Below, in pieces: positions 12,158-24,100 of a stretch of DNA of 64,000 nucleotides. Below the pieces are notes generated by a model. It was not told the origin of the DNA and ran no database searches. It saw only the letters and a program-made list of their open reading frames with translations. The translations under genes were made by a program, and so were the position numbers. How positions within the stretch are numbered: position 1 is the stretch's first letter; each line of letters begins with the position of its first letter. The DNA comes from Strigamia acuminata (lineage: Eukaryota; Arthropoda; Chilopoda; Geophilomorpha; Linotaeniidae): NCBI GenBank assembly GCA_949358305.1, contig OX442324.1:5957575-6021574 (forward strand). The letters are read 5' to 3'.

Positions 12158-12358
12158 GGATAGGTTAGGTTAAGGATAGGTTAGGTTAAGGATAGGTTAG
12201 ATTAAAGATAGGTTAGGTTAAGGATAGGATAGGTTAAGGATAGGTTAGGTTAAGGATAGGTTAGGTTAAGGATAGGTTAGGTTAAGGATAGGTTAGGTTA
12301 AGGATAGGTTAGGTTAAGGATAGGTTAGGTTAGATTAAGGATAGGTTAGGTTAGGTTT
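12158..12358 (+). repeat. 16-base TTAGG-derived repeat (GGATAGGTTAGGTTAA)
   Basis: The 16-base unit GGATAGGTTAGGTTAA, a TTAGG derivative, repeats about 12 times with occasional changes. It follows a short unique piece (12010-12157) and precedes the second block of 60-base units. Confidence 0.8.
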
Positions 12359-12973
12359 AGCACAATAGACAATAAATTCGTTTGTGTTTTGTGATTTTGT
12401 AGTGTAGTTTTGTACGGTGGGCGATTAATTCGGATGCTTTTTTGGATTTATTGTACGGATTGAAGCCAGTTTTCATCGTGTGCTATAAAATCGGATGCAT
12501 TTTTTGGTTTTGTTGTGTTAGTTTCAGCAAGTTTTGCACTGTGGGCGATAAATTTGTATGTGTTTTGTGAATTTGCAGTGAAGTTTTGTATGATAGGGAA
12601 TAAATTCGGATGTGTTTTGTGGATTTGCAGTGTAAGTTCCAACAAGTTTAGCACGGTAGGCGATACATTCGAATGGGTCCATTGGTTGTACTGTTGAGTT
12701 TCAACAAGTTTTGCACGGTGGGCGATAAATCGAACACGGTTTTTTGGATTCACTGTTCGGTTTTGTGCGTGGCAAATAAGTTTTAATACGTTTTTTAGAT
12801 TTTTATTTCAGATTAAATAGGTTTTTTCGTGGGCAATAAATTCGGATACGTTTATTATATTCACATTTCAGTTTCAACCGGTTTTGCACGAAGGCAATAA
12901 ATTCGGATACCTTTTTGGGATCTACTGTAGAGATTCAACAGATTTCTTTAGCAGTAGAGTGTGTACGTTTCAG

Positions 12974-13204
12974 CAGGGCCGTTTCGACCTATGAGGCAAA
13001 GAGGCGGCCGCCTCAGGCGGCACACTGACAGGGGCGGCAATTTTGGCAAAAAAAAAAAAAAAAATTTTTTTTTTTTTTTTTTTTAAAAATATTTTTGGAC
13101 GTATTCAGAAATAAGTTTTTTTTTTTTTTTTTTTGGAGGGGGGGGGGGGGGGGCGGCATTTTTAATGCTCGCCTCACCACAGATATTTACTAGGAACGGC
13201 CCTG
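12974..13204. mobile_element. hAT-type MITE with 8-base target duplication
   Basis: The element begins CAGGGCCGTT and ends with the inverted CGGCCCTG. It is flanked on both sides by the identical 8-mer CGTTTCAG (12966-12973 and 13205-13212). Eight-base duplications and CAGGG-type ends are characteristic of hAT transposons. The 231-base body has inverted CCTCAGGCGGC/GCCGCC-like arms and a centre of long A, T and G homopolymers. It has no transposase, so it is non-autonomous. The homopolymer lengths may be unreliable in the assembly. Confidence 0.85.
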
Positions 13205-13212
13205 CGTTTCAG

Positions 13213-15490
13213 AGTGCAACCAAATATAACCGCTACAAATTGCAGCCGTTGTGAGAGTTGTAGTACCTGTATCAGTAGAAACAGGGTATTGCTCCAGTAA
13301 ATATTGTAAATCCAATCGGATGACTCTAGTACTTGTTCAAATATATTTTATTAGGTGAATCGATTGCAATTTCTGCCGAAATCGAGAATTTATCGAACCG
13401 AACGGCCGTCCCACGAGCGGATTTACGAGTAAATCAAACAAAGACGTTTTTTAAAATTCAAATTATTCAAATAAATTTATTGTAATGTTCCAATTTTATG
13501 GTACATTTCGAATAATCTGTCCATTGGGAAACGAAAAGCTATACGAGAAGCTCGGCAAACGTAACCGATAAATTATATACGTTATTATCAACAATTCAAA
13601 TTTAACGTTTCGCACGTAATCGATAAGTCTAGGTATGGTTTACATTATTTTATTTTATTAACAGTTCAGTTCAACATTCCGTATGTGAACGAGATTAATT
13701 ACACAATGTTAAAACCAATGTTGCAGCTCCTTCACAAAGTGATGCTCGTGACGTTACACTTGTCCACTCATGACCAGTTTAAATTCATAATCCAAATACA
13801 AAATGAAACACTCAATTCACCACAATTTTCGTCAAACATTTTTTCAATCCACGTTCAACTTACCACTCAAACAAATCCGCCTCAAAGTGACACGAGAAAA
13901 ACACTGACAAATAAAAATAAATCAATTAAAATACCGAATTACGTCAAGTGGTTCCACCGATGTCCAGCGAGTGCCGGATGATGCCCAATGATGACCAGGA
14001 TCCATTCCCAAACTCCCTTATTGCCCTCGCTCCCCTGGGCACTCCAAATCGCGGTTAAATGCAAGAACAAAGATAATCATTTCCTCCCTGATCAGCAAAT
14101 TGCTGACCACCATAGCTAATGATATCAGAGGTCCTCGGAGACTCGATCAAGCGCCTGGTAAGCCCGGTTGGACAAACGAATGCGGATGGTGCCTTCTGGT
14201 CAGGACCTTCCTCCCAGGCTAAGACAAGATGCCAATACGGGAGGAAAGATTAAAATTTCTTCTTACATTTGTGGGAATGTACTCCAGTTGCTGAACTGGA
14301 GATCTCACACGGAATAATGCAAGAAACGCAAAGATAATCTCGCTTCCTCGCTCGTTGGTAAAAGGACAAAGCGTAGGGATGGTTCCTCCTGGGCTAAACT
14401 GAGTGTCAAAGAATGAAGAAGCTAAAACTTTGTTTTGCCTGCATTTTCCGTGTCTAACTCAATAGTTATGCCAAGTGAAGAATGTCGTTGCCCGTGGATT
14501 TGAATTGAATGCTGTCGGGAACACACAGGGAAATAAAATTAGCAACTTTGCATTTCATTTTCACTAAAAATGATTGAAACGTTTGAGAAAAATTGTGGGT
14601 GATTGAATTGTAATGAAATAAAATGTTAAGAAATGATAATTCGTGAGTTTGGTCGAGTTTTGGTTCGTGCGATAACGCTGACGACTCTTGGAATATACAA
14701 CATGGCGATGCGGGTGAAACAACTTGCAGCGTGCATTCTCTAAAAAAAATAATGCGGGAATTTTTTAATTTATTCGGCCCTAAATTGTTAATTTTGATAA
14801 ATGTACTCACCAAAATGCATTTTTGAGATGCGAAAACCTCAGTTTCTATATCCAATTGCGGTGGATGGCAGCAGATTGATTTTTAAAAATATCCGCCAAT
14901 GCAGGAGATTGCCGGTCATGACGTGTACGTTCTTCTACCCACAATCCAATAGTCTTTTGCTGGGCTTTCCGAAAACCCGATACATACTCACAGCTAGATT
15001 AACTTTCGCCAGCATGTGACAATTATTTTTTTCTCAGCTTAATTTGTAATTTTAATTCTGTTTTTTTTTTTTCATTAAATTTGGAAGTAACTCAGAAAAA
15101 AAAATTAAAGGAAATGTAAAAAATATTTCTAAATCACAATTTGTACCAAAATCACAAAAAATTGATCAAAATAACAACAATTTCAAACAAAATCACGAAA
15201 ATTATATTTATTACGGCAGGAAAATAAAAACAATAAAAACAGATCCAAAGTGTTTTGTATAAATTATTTGTTTGTTCCGTATGAGAAGTGATAAAAACTA
15301 AGATAATAAAACCAGACTTTGGCCTTATTCCATTAGAACCGCCATTTTTGCACATGAACACTCCATAGTCGTAGCGATTTCGTGATTACGACCAAATTTC
15401 CTTATCCTCATCCCTATAAACTACAGAAATTGATTTATAGGTACAAAATGACCCTAAATTGATTTTTATTAAATCTTATTTCTGCTCTAT
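13213..15490. other. Gene-free stretch
   Basis: No conserved coding region or clear repeat family is seen. Short open frames (for example 13685-13981 and the minus frame 14466-14855) are not interrupted by sensible splice signals and resemble no family I recognise. From about 15060 the sequence becomes very AT-rich. Confidence 0.5.
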
Positions 15491-15495
15491 AACTC

Positions 15496-17154
15496 TAGTT
15501 CTGCATAGGGGAGACATAAGCAGGACCAATCACGTCTCATCTCACAGTTGGCCAATCACATCGCTCCATGCATCTTGGGCAACAGTTGGCGCCAAATTCG
15601 ATTTTTGGACTGTTTGATCCGATGTGTGGTGACATAGTGCTTTATCCAAGGCTTTATCACATTTTAGAGATTTATGAAAGGATTTGAATGTCAAGAAAAT
15701 TTCTTTTCTCACGAAAAAGCATGAATTTCTCACTAATAAAATTTATTTACACCTAAAAAATTTGTATTTACACCAAAATAATTTGTTTCCTTCTGAAATA
15801 ATTTGTGTTTTTCTAAAGTAATGTGTTTTTTTCCGAAATAATTTGTGTTTTTCCGAAATAATTTGTGTTATTCCGAAATAATTTGTGTTATTCCGAAATA
15901 ATTTGTGTTATTCCGAAATAATTTGTGTTATTCCGAAATAATTTGTGTTATTCCGAAATAATTTGTGTTTTTCCGAAATAATTTGTTTTTCCGAAATAAT
16001 TTGTGTTTTTTCGAAATAATGTTTTTTTTTCGAAATAATTAGATTTTTCTGAAATAATTGTTTTTTTTCCAAAACAATTTTTTTTCTGAAATAATGTTTT
16101 TTCCCACAATTTTTATTTACACATTCCGTATTGGTATTCTTTCTCATTGTGCACCCACAGCGCTTTATTGGAGACCAGAGGTCTAAGAAAAGCCCACACA
16201 TTAGCTGCAAAAATTTACATCTGTAGCAAGTAATTTAATTATTTTTCCTATCGACAAATCAAACTTTAGAAAAAAATTGATTTTTGAGTCAAAATTTACA
16301 AAAATCACAAAAATCAATTTTTTGACTCACAAATCACAATAATTAATTTTTTGACTCAAAAGTCGATTATTTGACTAAAAAATCTATTATTTGTTTAAAA
16401 AATCGATTATTTAACTAAAAAATCGATTATTTGTTTAAAAAATCGATTATTTCATTAAAAAATCGATTATTTCACTAAAAAATCGATTATTTGATTAAAA
16501 AATCGATTATTTGACTAAAAAAATCGATTTTTTCAAAGTTTGATTTTGGGAAAAGAAAAATAATTAATTAATTAATTTTTGCAGCTAATGTGCAGGCGTT
16601 TCTCAGACCGCTGGTCTCCAATGGAGCGCTGTGGGTGCACAATGAGAGGGAATACCAATACGGAATGTGTAAATAAAAATTGTGGGAAAAAACATTATTT
16701 CGGAAAAAAAATTGTTTTGGAAAAAAAACAATTATTTCAGAAAAATCTAATTATTTCGAAAAAAAACATTATTTCGGAAAAACACAAATTATTTCGGAAA
16801 AACACAAATTATTTCGGAAAAAAACACATTACTTCAGAAAAACACAAATTATTTCAGAAGGAAACAAATTATTTTGGTGTAAATACAAATTTTTTAGGTG
16901 TAAATAAATTTTATTAGTGAGAAATTCATGCTTTTTCGTGAGAAAAGAAATTTTCTTGACATTCAAATCCTTTCATAAATCTCTAAAATGTGATAAAGCC
17001 TTGGATAAAGCGCTATGTCACCACACATCGGATCAAACAGTCCAAAAATCGAATTTGGCGCCAACTGTTGCCCAAGATGCATGGAGCGATGTGATTGGCC
17101 AACTGTGAGATGAGCCGTGATTGGTCCTGCCTATGTCTCCCCTATGCAGAACTA
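15496..17154. mobile_element. 1.66-kb foldback element with CCAAT-rich ends
   Basis: The left arm (about 15496-16216) and right arm (about 16570-17154) are inverted copies. Shared landmarks are TTCTGCATAGGGGAGACATA, GGCCAATCACATCGCTCCAT, TTGGCGCCAA and CACATTAGCTGCAAAAATT. Each arm holds a tandem array of a 20-base unit, TTCCGAAATAATTTGTGTTA or its complement, with more copies on the left. The spacer (16217-16569) carries its own roughly 20-base repeat, AAAAAATCGATTATTTGACT. No transposase is present. The element ends about 100 bases before the LSM10 start codon. Confidence 0.8.
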
Positions 17155-17174
17155 CGAATATCCCATTTGATTGG
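17054..17174 (+). promoter_or_regulatory. Putative LSM10 promoter: E2F-like site and three CCAAT boxes
   Basis: TTTGGCGCCAA (17054-17064) matches an E2F-type site. ATTGG, an inverted CCAAT box, occurs at 17094-17098, 17120-17124 and 17170-17174. An E2F site plus several CCAAT boxes is a common layout for S-phase genes, and LSM10 acts in histone mRNA maturation. The E2F-like site and two of the CCAAT boxes lie inside the right arm of the foldback element. Function is inferred from motif content only. Confidence 0.4.
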
Positions 17175-17251
17175 TCAATAAATATTTCAGCACCTCCTAG
17201 TGAATACAATACGAACTGAAGTTGGATGTTTATTTTATATATTTTGTCGAA

Positions 17252-17709
17252 ATGTCTCTGAAAGAACGTGCAATTACTTGCAATACATTGGTTTGTTTAC
17301 TGAAATCGCTTGAAACGAAAATAACAACCATTGAACTGAAAAATGAGTCCTCGGTTATTGGGAAAATTGAATCAGTCGATGCGTAAGTATTAAGATAGAT
17401 ACATTGAGAAAACTTCAAGATTTAACACTTTTTTTTAAAATTAGATACATGAACGTTCACATGAATGACGTCGTATTTATTGCACCGGACGGTTCTCAAA
17501 ATAAATTTCAAACTTTCTTCATTCCGGGACGGAAAGTGCGATATGTACGCATACCAGACGAAGTAGACATCTCCGCTGCCATTCAGAGTAATTTGACTTC
17601 AATTAAAGATATCAGCACGTATAAGAAGCCAGGTTGGACACACAAGAAAAAGACATTTCCCAAAAGCACGGATACAGAATCGGCGAATGTATCGGAAAAT
17701 TTAACATAA
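17252..17709 (+). CDS. LSM10: U7 snRNA-associated Sm-like protein LSM10
   Basis: LSM10 replaces an SmD subunit in the U7 snRNP, which cleaves the 3' ends of replication-dependent histone pre-mRNAs in the nucleus. Two exons are read: 17252-17382 and 17445-17709, joined as ...VDA|YMN... with a GT-AG intron of 62 bases, giving 131 residues. The Sm fold is clear: the Sm1 part (residues about 8-50) has the strand TTIELKNESSVIGKIESVDA, and the Sm2 part ends in the signature GRKVRYVRIPDEV. This matches the LSM10 family (known forms carry GRNVRYVHIPDDV), not canonical SmD1. The tail is basic and longer than Sm2 requires. The start ATG follows a TATTTTATATATTTTG stretch. The gene is convergent with intersectin, whose stop lies 411 bases downstream. 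Confidence 0.9.
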
Positions 17710-18120
17710 TATTTTATTTCATTTTCAATTATATATAAGCCCAACCTCTAAACATTACGAAAATATTTTCAGATCAATTGTAAACAATTGTAAACTTAAA
17801 TGAAAACACTTTTATTAATTATACTTTTCAGAAAATAAATTTAAAACTGATAACCGATGGAACTAAGACTAGAATTTGTCAATATCATTACCTGAAAACT
17901 TAACTCTGAGTTTATAAACAACAATACTATATTACGTATGAGATCCAATAGGTAAATTGATATACCGTACATAACGTGAAAACTCGACATTTAAACAAGG
18001 AATGAATTAATTATCAAATACATGGAGATAATTATCAAAAGAAACAAAACGTAAAATTGTGATGACTAGAAAACTGGATAAAATTTGAGCAGCAAATAGC
18101 CAATATCATCCATCCAAGAA

Positions 18121-21100
18121 TCAGTTTTCAAAAAGATGTAAATCAAATTTGACAGTCACTTCGCCAGATTCCACTTCGTACAGACGCAATTTTTTGATGA
18201 TTGGTTCTTTGGTGTATTGACTTTTTTGAAAAATGTCAGCTACTCTCACCTCGGTTCTTCCCAGAAATTCTTTAAAATAACAATTAAAAAGAGGGATTAA
18301 AATAATAATAATAATAAATATCATAATTAGTTACCATTCGGTGAGAAATAATCGCGATCGAAGACGGTAATACACAGAACGTCTTGGTCAATGTCTTTTA
18401 CGGTAAACTGCATCGATTGATTCCATTTTGGGTTTGTCGTGTCCAATATCACCTTCGTCCTGTGTTCCTGAGATCCCATATTTACTTCGCAATAAGGGTC
18501 GCACTGACCTACGATGCAACAATTTTTATTTTTTTTAAACATCATTCTTTTCTCGGCAATGTCCACAAACGAGATTTATTAAGCCTAGCACAACGCGTGA
18601 AATAAAAGCACCCAAAGTTACCTTTAGCTGAATTATAAGTTAAGTCGTCGGCTTCAACTAGAATTAATCCGACTTTTCCTTTTGGAGTTATGCGCCACTC
18701 TGAAGTTGGCATGCACGAATGAAAGCAAGAAAGAAAACCCAAACCGAATAAACGAGCATATTCAAATCACAAATAGACAGAACGGAAGACACGAGAGCAC
18801 TGTGCGCTGTTTATACCGACAAGGTGCAACCCTTTACTCTTACCACTCAATTTGGCTTTTAAATTACTTCCTTCCATTACGGCCACAAGTAACCGTCCCA
18901 CACCTACAGTTCTCTGGGCTCTCACTAAAATTAAGTAATTAATTATCAAATTATATATATATTAGTCATCATTATTCACATTAGTTGACACAACCATTTT
19001 ATGAACTGGAGTATATCGAAATACCGTACTCACGAGAATGTGCCTTTTCCCTTTTCTTTCTTTCCGTTTCTATGTAATGATGAGAAGCATCTTCTAATTT
19101 TTTTACCCACGTGTTCCTCTCAGTTGGAGTTGTTGTTTTTAAATTATACGTTCGATCGATGTGATTAATGCAAAAATGTAAGCCATCCTCTGAATCTTGG
19201 GGTATTTTTATCATAATTTCGTTTAAAAAGATTGGCTAAATGCAAATATAATTGATTTTTAAGCATTGGGAATCATGCTTTTTGTTTTATATTTTTTCTT
19301 ACCTGTTTGTACATTTTTAACTGCAAGTTCGACATCTTTTCTAAATTCGGCAGATTCGCGTTGGCCAACGATTTGTTTGGTTGAGTCAACAGCAAAAAGT
19401 CATTAAATAAAAACGTAGCCAGTTCCTTGTTACTTTTAGCTTTGAATAGAATTCCAGAATGAAGAAATTTACGCGGGCCTAATGTATTAGTTAGGGAATT
19501 AAAAGTGATTTTCTATTTAAAATAAAATAAAAAATTACCGGTAAATAATTTCATAATTCCTAATAATAACATAATCTATACAAACCTCCATTGTGTCGCA
19601 AGGAACGTGTTGCTGCATGAATTCTAGTTGGTCAGTATTTTCTCGTTCTCGCACCGCTTCATTAACCTGGTTACAAAGTTCTTGAGCTCTGGCTAATGCA
19701 TCTTCTAATTGAACCCAATCTGGGTGCTCGGGAGGAGTATAATCTAATATCTACACAACAAAATCATTTAGTTACCATATACAAAATAATTGAAATGTAT
19801 ATTTTCACCTTTTTAATCAATAATGGGTATTTAGTAATTCTTTGCATTGGCTTGAGTAAAAAACTACTTAATGGCATTCCTTTAGTACGAGGATCTTGGC
19901 AGCATTTCTGAATTTACAACATAAAATAAGTCTGAAACATTTTAACCTCATTTTCTCCAATGCACAATACCCGAGCAATGTTTTTAAATTCGGGTGTGAG
20001 TTCAGTTTTCTTTTGAAGCAGTATAGAACCCTTGAATTGAGAACTACAAAATCGTATGTAAGGAGTCAAATGAGGTATCTAGAATAATTCAAAATTTTTT
20101 CGTCAAAAATACCGGTACTTTCCAATTTATAAAAAAATCAACTTACAGTTTCGCAAAGAATATCACCAATAACTGGAATTATTCCATTTTGATTCATTGT
20201 TTTCCGGACCCTAAACGCTCTGCAAAAAAAAATGAAATTTACCCAATAAAAATCTGTATCAATATTTAATCGAAATAATTAATCTTACTTTAGAATTTTT
20301 AAATTACAGGCAATTAATTCCTTCCAATTCAAGAAAATTAGACTCAATTCTTGGTCAGTACAAACTTTGGCTTCTTTTAGAGGTCGGAAGAAGGCCTGCA
20401 GATGGATCATACGCACTCGATTTCAACAAAATAATTAACAAAATAAATCAAAGCACAACTTACATCCAAAACAATCGACATGTCGTCCATGTAACTTTGC
20501 TCCGTGTTGATTAATTCTTTAATACTCTCTTGTCTTTTCTTTTCAATGGTGGATAAATTCAAATAATCGTCTCTATCTGAAGGAATCAAACAAAAAATAA
20601 TTAAACCATGCGTACTCGAAATTCAATTTCAAAATTAATATTTAAATGTACGGTATTAAAACAAAAATAAAATAAAAATAAAAACTCCTAAGATATTTTT
20701 GTGACTACACTATTTTATTACCGTCCTTTACAAATTAATAATCGAATCAACTTGTACACACTTGACAAAATTAGTTGGAGTATGAGCATTTGGCGAAAAA
20801 CCAAATCAATAGTTTGGTTATAATATAAAGGAACTTGTGTGACACCGGACAAAAACCTATCAAATAAACTCAAAGGCACACAAATCAGCTATACAAACCT
20901 TAACTTTCTTATATACAAAAAAAATTGATCTTTTAACCTTTTAAAGTTGTTTTATTTTTATATTAACCACAAGATTAATAACATCTATACGTAAGTTTAT
21001 ATTTAGAATATGGTTTCTATTTTGCGGTTATGCGTGGTTTTAAGTACGGTATAAACTAATAACATTTGAAAAACATTGACATATTCCCATTCATCGTTGT

Positions 21101-24100
21101 GTTTCTTATTCTTGTCCAAATTTTCGAAACATTTAATCTCATAACGCGTTAAACTCGTAATAAAAATTATAATCAATGTAGACCTTGCAAAAAAAAACAA
21201 AAAAACAATTTTCTCTCAATAAATACTCAAAAAATCTAGAAAAAAAACATATTAAAATATGCTCAAACTTTGCACCAAGCAGAGATTCGTTACAATAACC
21301 TTTCGTAAAGAGCTGTGCAATTACAACATGATCACAATTGCAGTGCTACAATAGCCACAAAAGAAGAGATTAAAGATGATAATGGGTTGTGATTCAAAAA
21401 GAAAAATCCAAATTTTATCATTTTTTTTTATATAAAAAAAAAATCACGTTTAAATTTACCTATTTTTTTTACTGATTACTCATAAACCCTAATAACAACA
21501 ACCCACTACCATACTTCACTTCAAATCAACGTCATGCATTCAATTTCTGCCAGCGACACAATAAATTTGACAAATTTGATTTTGTAAATTAAAAAATAAA
21601 ATAATAATATATATATGTATATATATTTTACAATTGTTTACATTTCCTGAAATCATGCTGCAACCCATCCTTGCTTACCTTTTCATTTTCACAAACATTC
21701 GATAGAAAATAAAATTAAGTATTTTTTTTTTGTTTACACAATAAAAATTTCGTTGATTTTACTCATGGCATTCGACTCTGCTGTAATTAACTCATCCATA
21801 CAGCAGCAACAGAAGAGTATGGTAGTGGATGTGAAATCAGAGCGAGCTGCTACTTGACGCCAAACTACATCTCCCTCATTCATCTCTCCTGTAAGTGAAG
21901 GAAAGACAAAAAGGCGAGCATAAGATAACGCTATAACATTTTACGTTCAGTTCTACAAAAGTGCCAACTGACATGCTTAATCCTTCAAGTTTCAGCCAAA
22001 CAGGAAGCAGAGAGGTTAAGAGGGACGGACAAAAGCAAAGCAACTATCAAAGTAATCAGTTCCTATCTACTAATCGTTTGAAATAAAAGCAAATCATACA
22101 AACATCACAATTCACAACGATTATCACCACAAAACAATTTAATTTTTAAAGGTTACCAAATTAAATTCTACTCACAATCTTCCACAGGTTGAACGTAATT
22201 CGCCGGAAACAATCCCTCGCTCCCATTATATTCTCCTTTCCACCAAGCACCATCATCTCTGCTGATGATGTTAATGGTTGCCCCTTTGGGAAACGTCAAT
22301 TCGTCTTCGTTCTGCGCTTCGTACGGATAAATCGCGAGCACTTCATCTAATAAAACCAATTGAAAACTGTAACTTCGTATTGTTATTTTTTTAAAAAAAA
22401 AAAAATTAGTGTTACCTCCGGTGGGTTCTGGTGTATTCCGTGCACTCGATGTTAATTGCTTCACGTACGATGCAGGAAACCATCCAATTTGACGTTTCTT
22501 ACCTTTCGCCTAAAAGTATGTAAATGTCGCCATTCGAATGAATATCTACGATTCAAAGAAATTCATTTCTTTTTCGGTCACCTGCAACTCTCCTTCCCAC
22601 CATCCATTGGAGCTTTTTTTACGAATTTGAATAAGTTGACCTCTTTGGAGACTTAATTGCTCGTGACCTGTCGCTGCATACGGAGCAATCACCATCGCTA
22701 TATCCGATTTCTTCCCGCTTTTCATCTAAAAAAAAAAAAAAAACCAAACATCCGCGTTTTAATGAATTACATTTAACGAATGATGATTTAAGAGTTAATA
22801 CGAATAATAAGTTTCTATTGTCGACGTTAGTGCAATTATTTCATTATTTAAATGTAATTAGTAGGCTACCTTGGGAGATCGGGGCGGTTCAGGTGCTTCG
22901 CGCTACAAAGCGTACAAGAGGAAAAGACAAAAAGCCAAAAATTATACAATATACAAACACAATTCAATTACGCTTTTAACAATTATGCTGAATGTCAGCT
23001 GTTACGGAAATTATAGAAATTAGTTGCTACATCTAATGCTAGTAACTACCTTTACTTGTAAGCCATCGGTTTCAGATGTCTGTAAGAAGGAATCGATTGA
23101 TAGAAAGATAGCTAAGCTTTGCCAATAGGTAGAAATGATCAACTTTCTTCGATTTAAAGAAAAAAAAACAATACCTGTTTCTGCTCATTGGCTGCGCTCG
23201 AAGTCTCCGGACTGGTCGCCTTAAACAGAAAAAAAAGCAATGAAAAAACAATGACAATAACTACGCCAAACAAGTACCTGTTCAAATTGTTCTTCCTGCA
23301 TGATTTATACAGAAATTAAAAACAATTTTAAAAACTTATTATCGAAACCTTTATTTGCGACAAATCACCTGCGACACCACACTTTGCTCGATATCAAATC
23401 CTCGTTCAGCCCCTTCGGGTGGGTACTGAGCAAGCGGGTAAACAAACACACAATTACACAAATCAATTCAATTCTATTGTCAACTATACCCAACGAAAGA
23501 CACACACCTCATAAACATTCGCTCCTTCGTCATAAAAAGGAGCATCGTCGGGTGTCTGCTGACACGCAACATATTTTCATTTTCAACCGATTAATTGAGT
23601 GAAATGAGTAAAATCAAACAAAAATTAATCAAATCAATAATTCTAACCTTAGCATCGGCTGGTTTGACGTAATTACTGGGGAAAACTCCAACTCTATCTC
23701 CGATAATTCCAGTCCACCAATCACCTTCCTTTTTCGTTACCATTATCACATCGCTAGGGCTAAACGATAAATCGCCCGTTTCGTTCGACTGATATCCGTA
23801 CATCGCTTCGTAATATTCTAATTCAAATTGAAAAATGTTCAACTAAAAGGGAAGAAAATAAAACAATCGACATTTTGGCGTATACCAGTTACAGGAGTAC
23901 TGACTGACTCGGCAGACATCTCAAAAGCTTCGCCTAAATCATCGTCCGGTTGAAACCTAAAACCAAACAAAAATTATTCACTCAATACTTCCGTTTGATT
24001 CATCATTGTACCCTTCTTTTTTCGGCCCGGCGATCAATTTCACGTACGACTTCGGAAACCACCCAGCTTTTCCATCCATTTCCCCATACCACCACATATC

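Larger units (their letters stand above)
11100..12910. repeat. Array of about 60-base units (GGGCGATAAATTCGGATG)
   Basis: A unit of about 60 bases containing GTGGGCGATAAATTCGGATG, a T-run and TTTCAGCTTGTATTTGTG repeats with divergence from about 11150 to 11925. It resumes in a variant form, with TTTTGCACGGTGGGCGATAA, from about 12380 to 12910. Telomere-like tracts interrupt it. No coding potential is seen. Confidence 0.75.

Noticed and set aside
541-12910. CRISPR-like arrays
   Set aside because: The repeats are direct and contiguous or have homologous spacers rather than unique ones, and the DNA is clearly eukaryotic.
13685-13981. 98-codon plus-strand open frame
   Set aside because: It shows no recognisable domain, no neighbouring exons and ordinary AT-rich composition.
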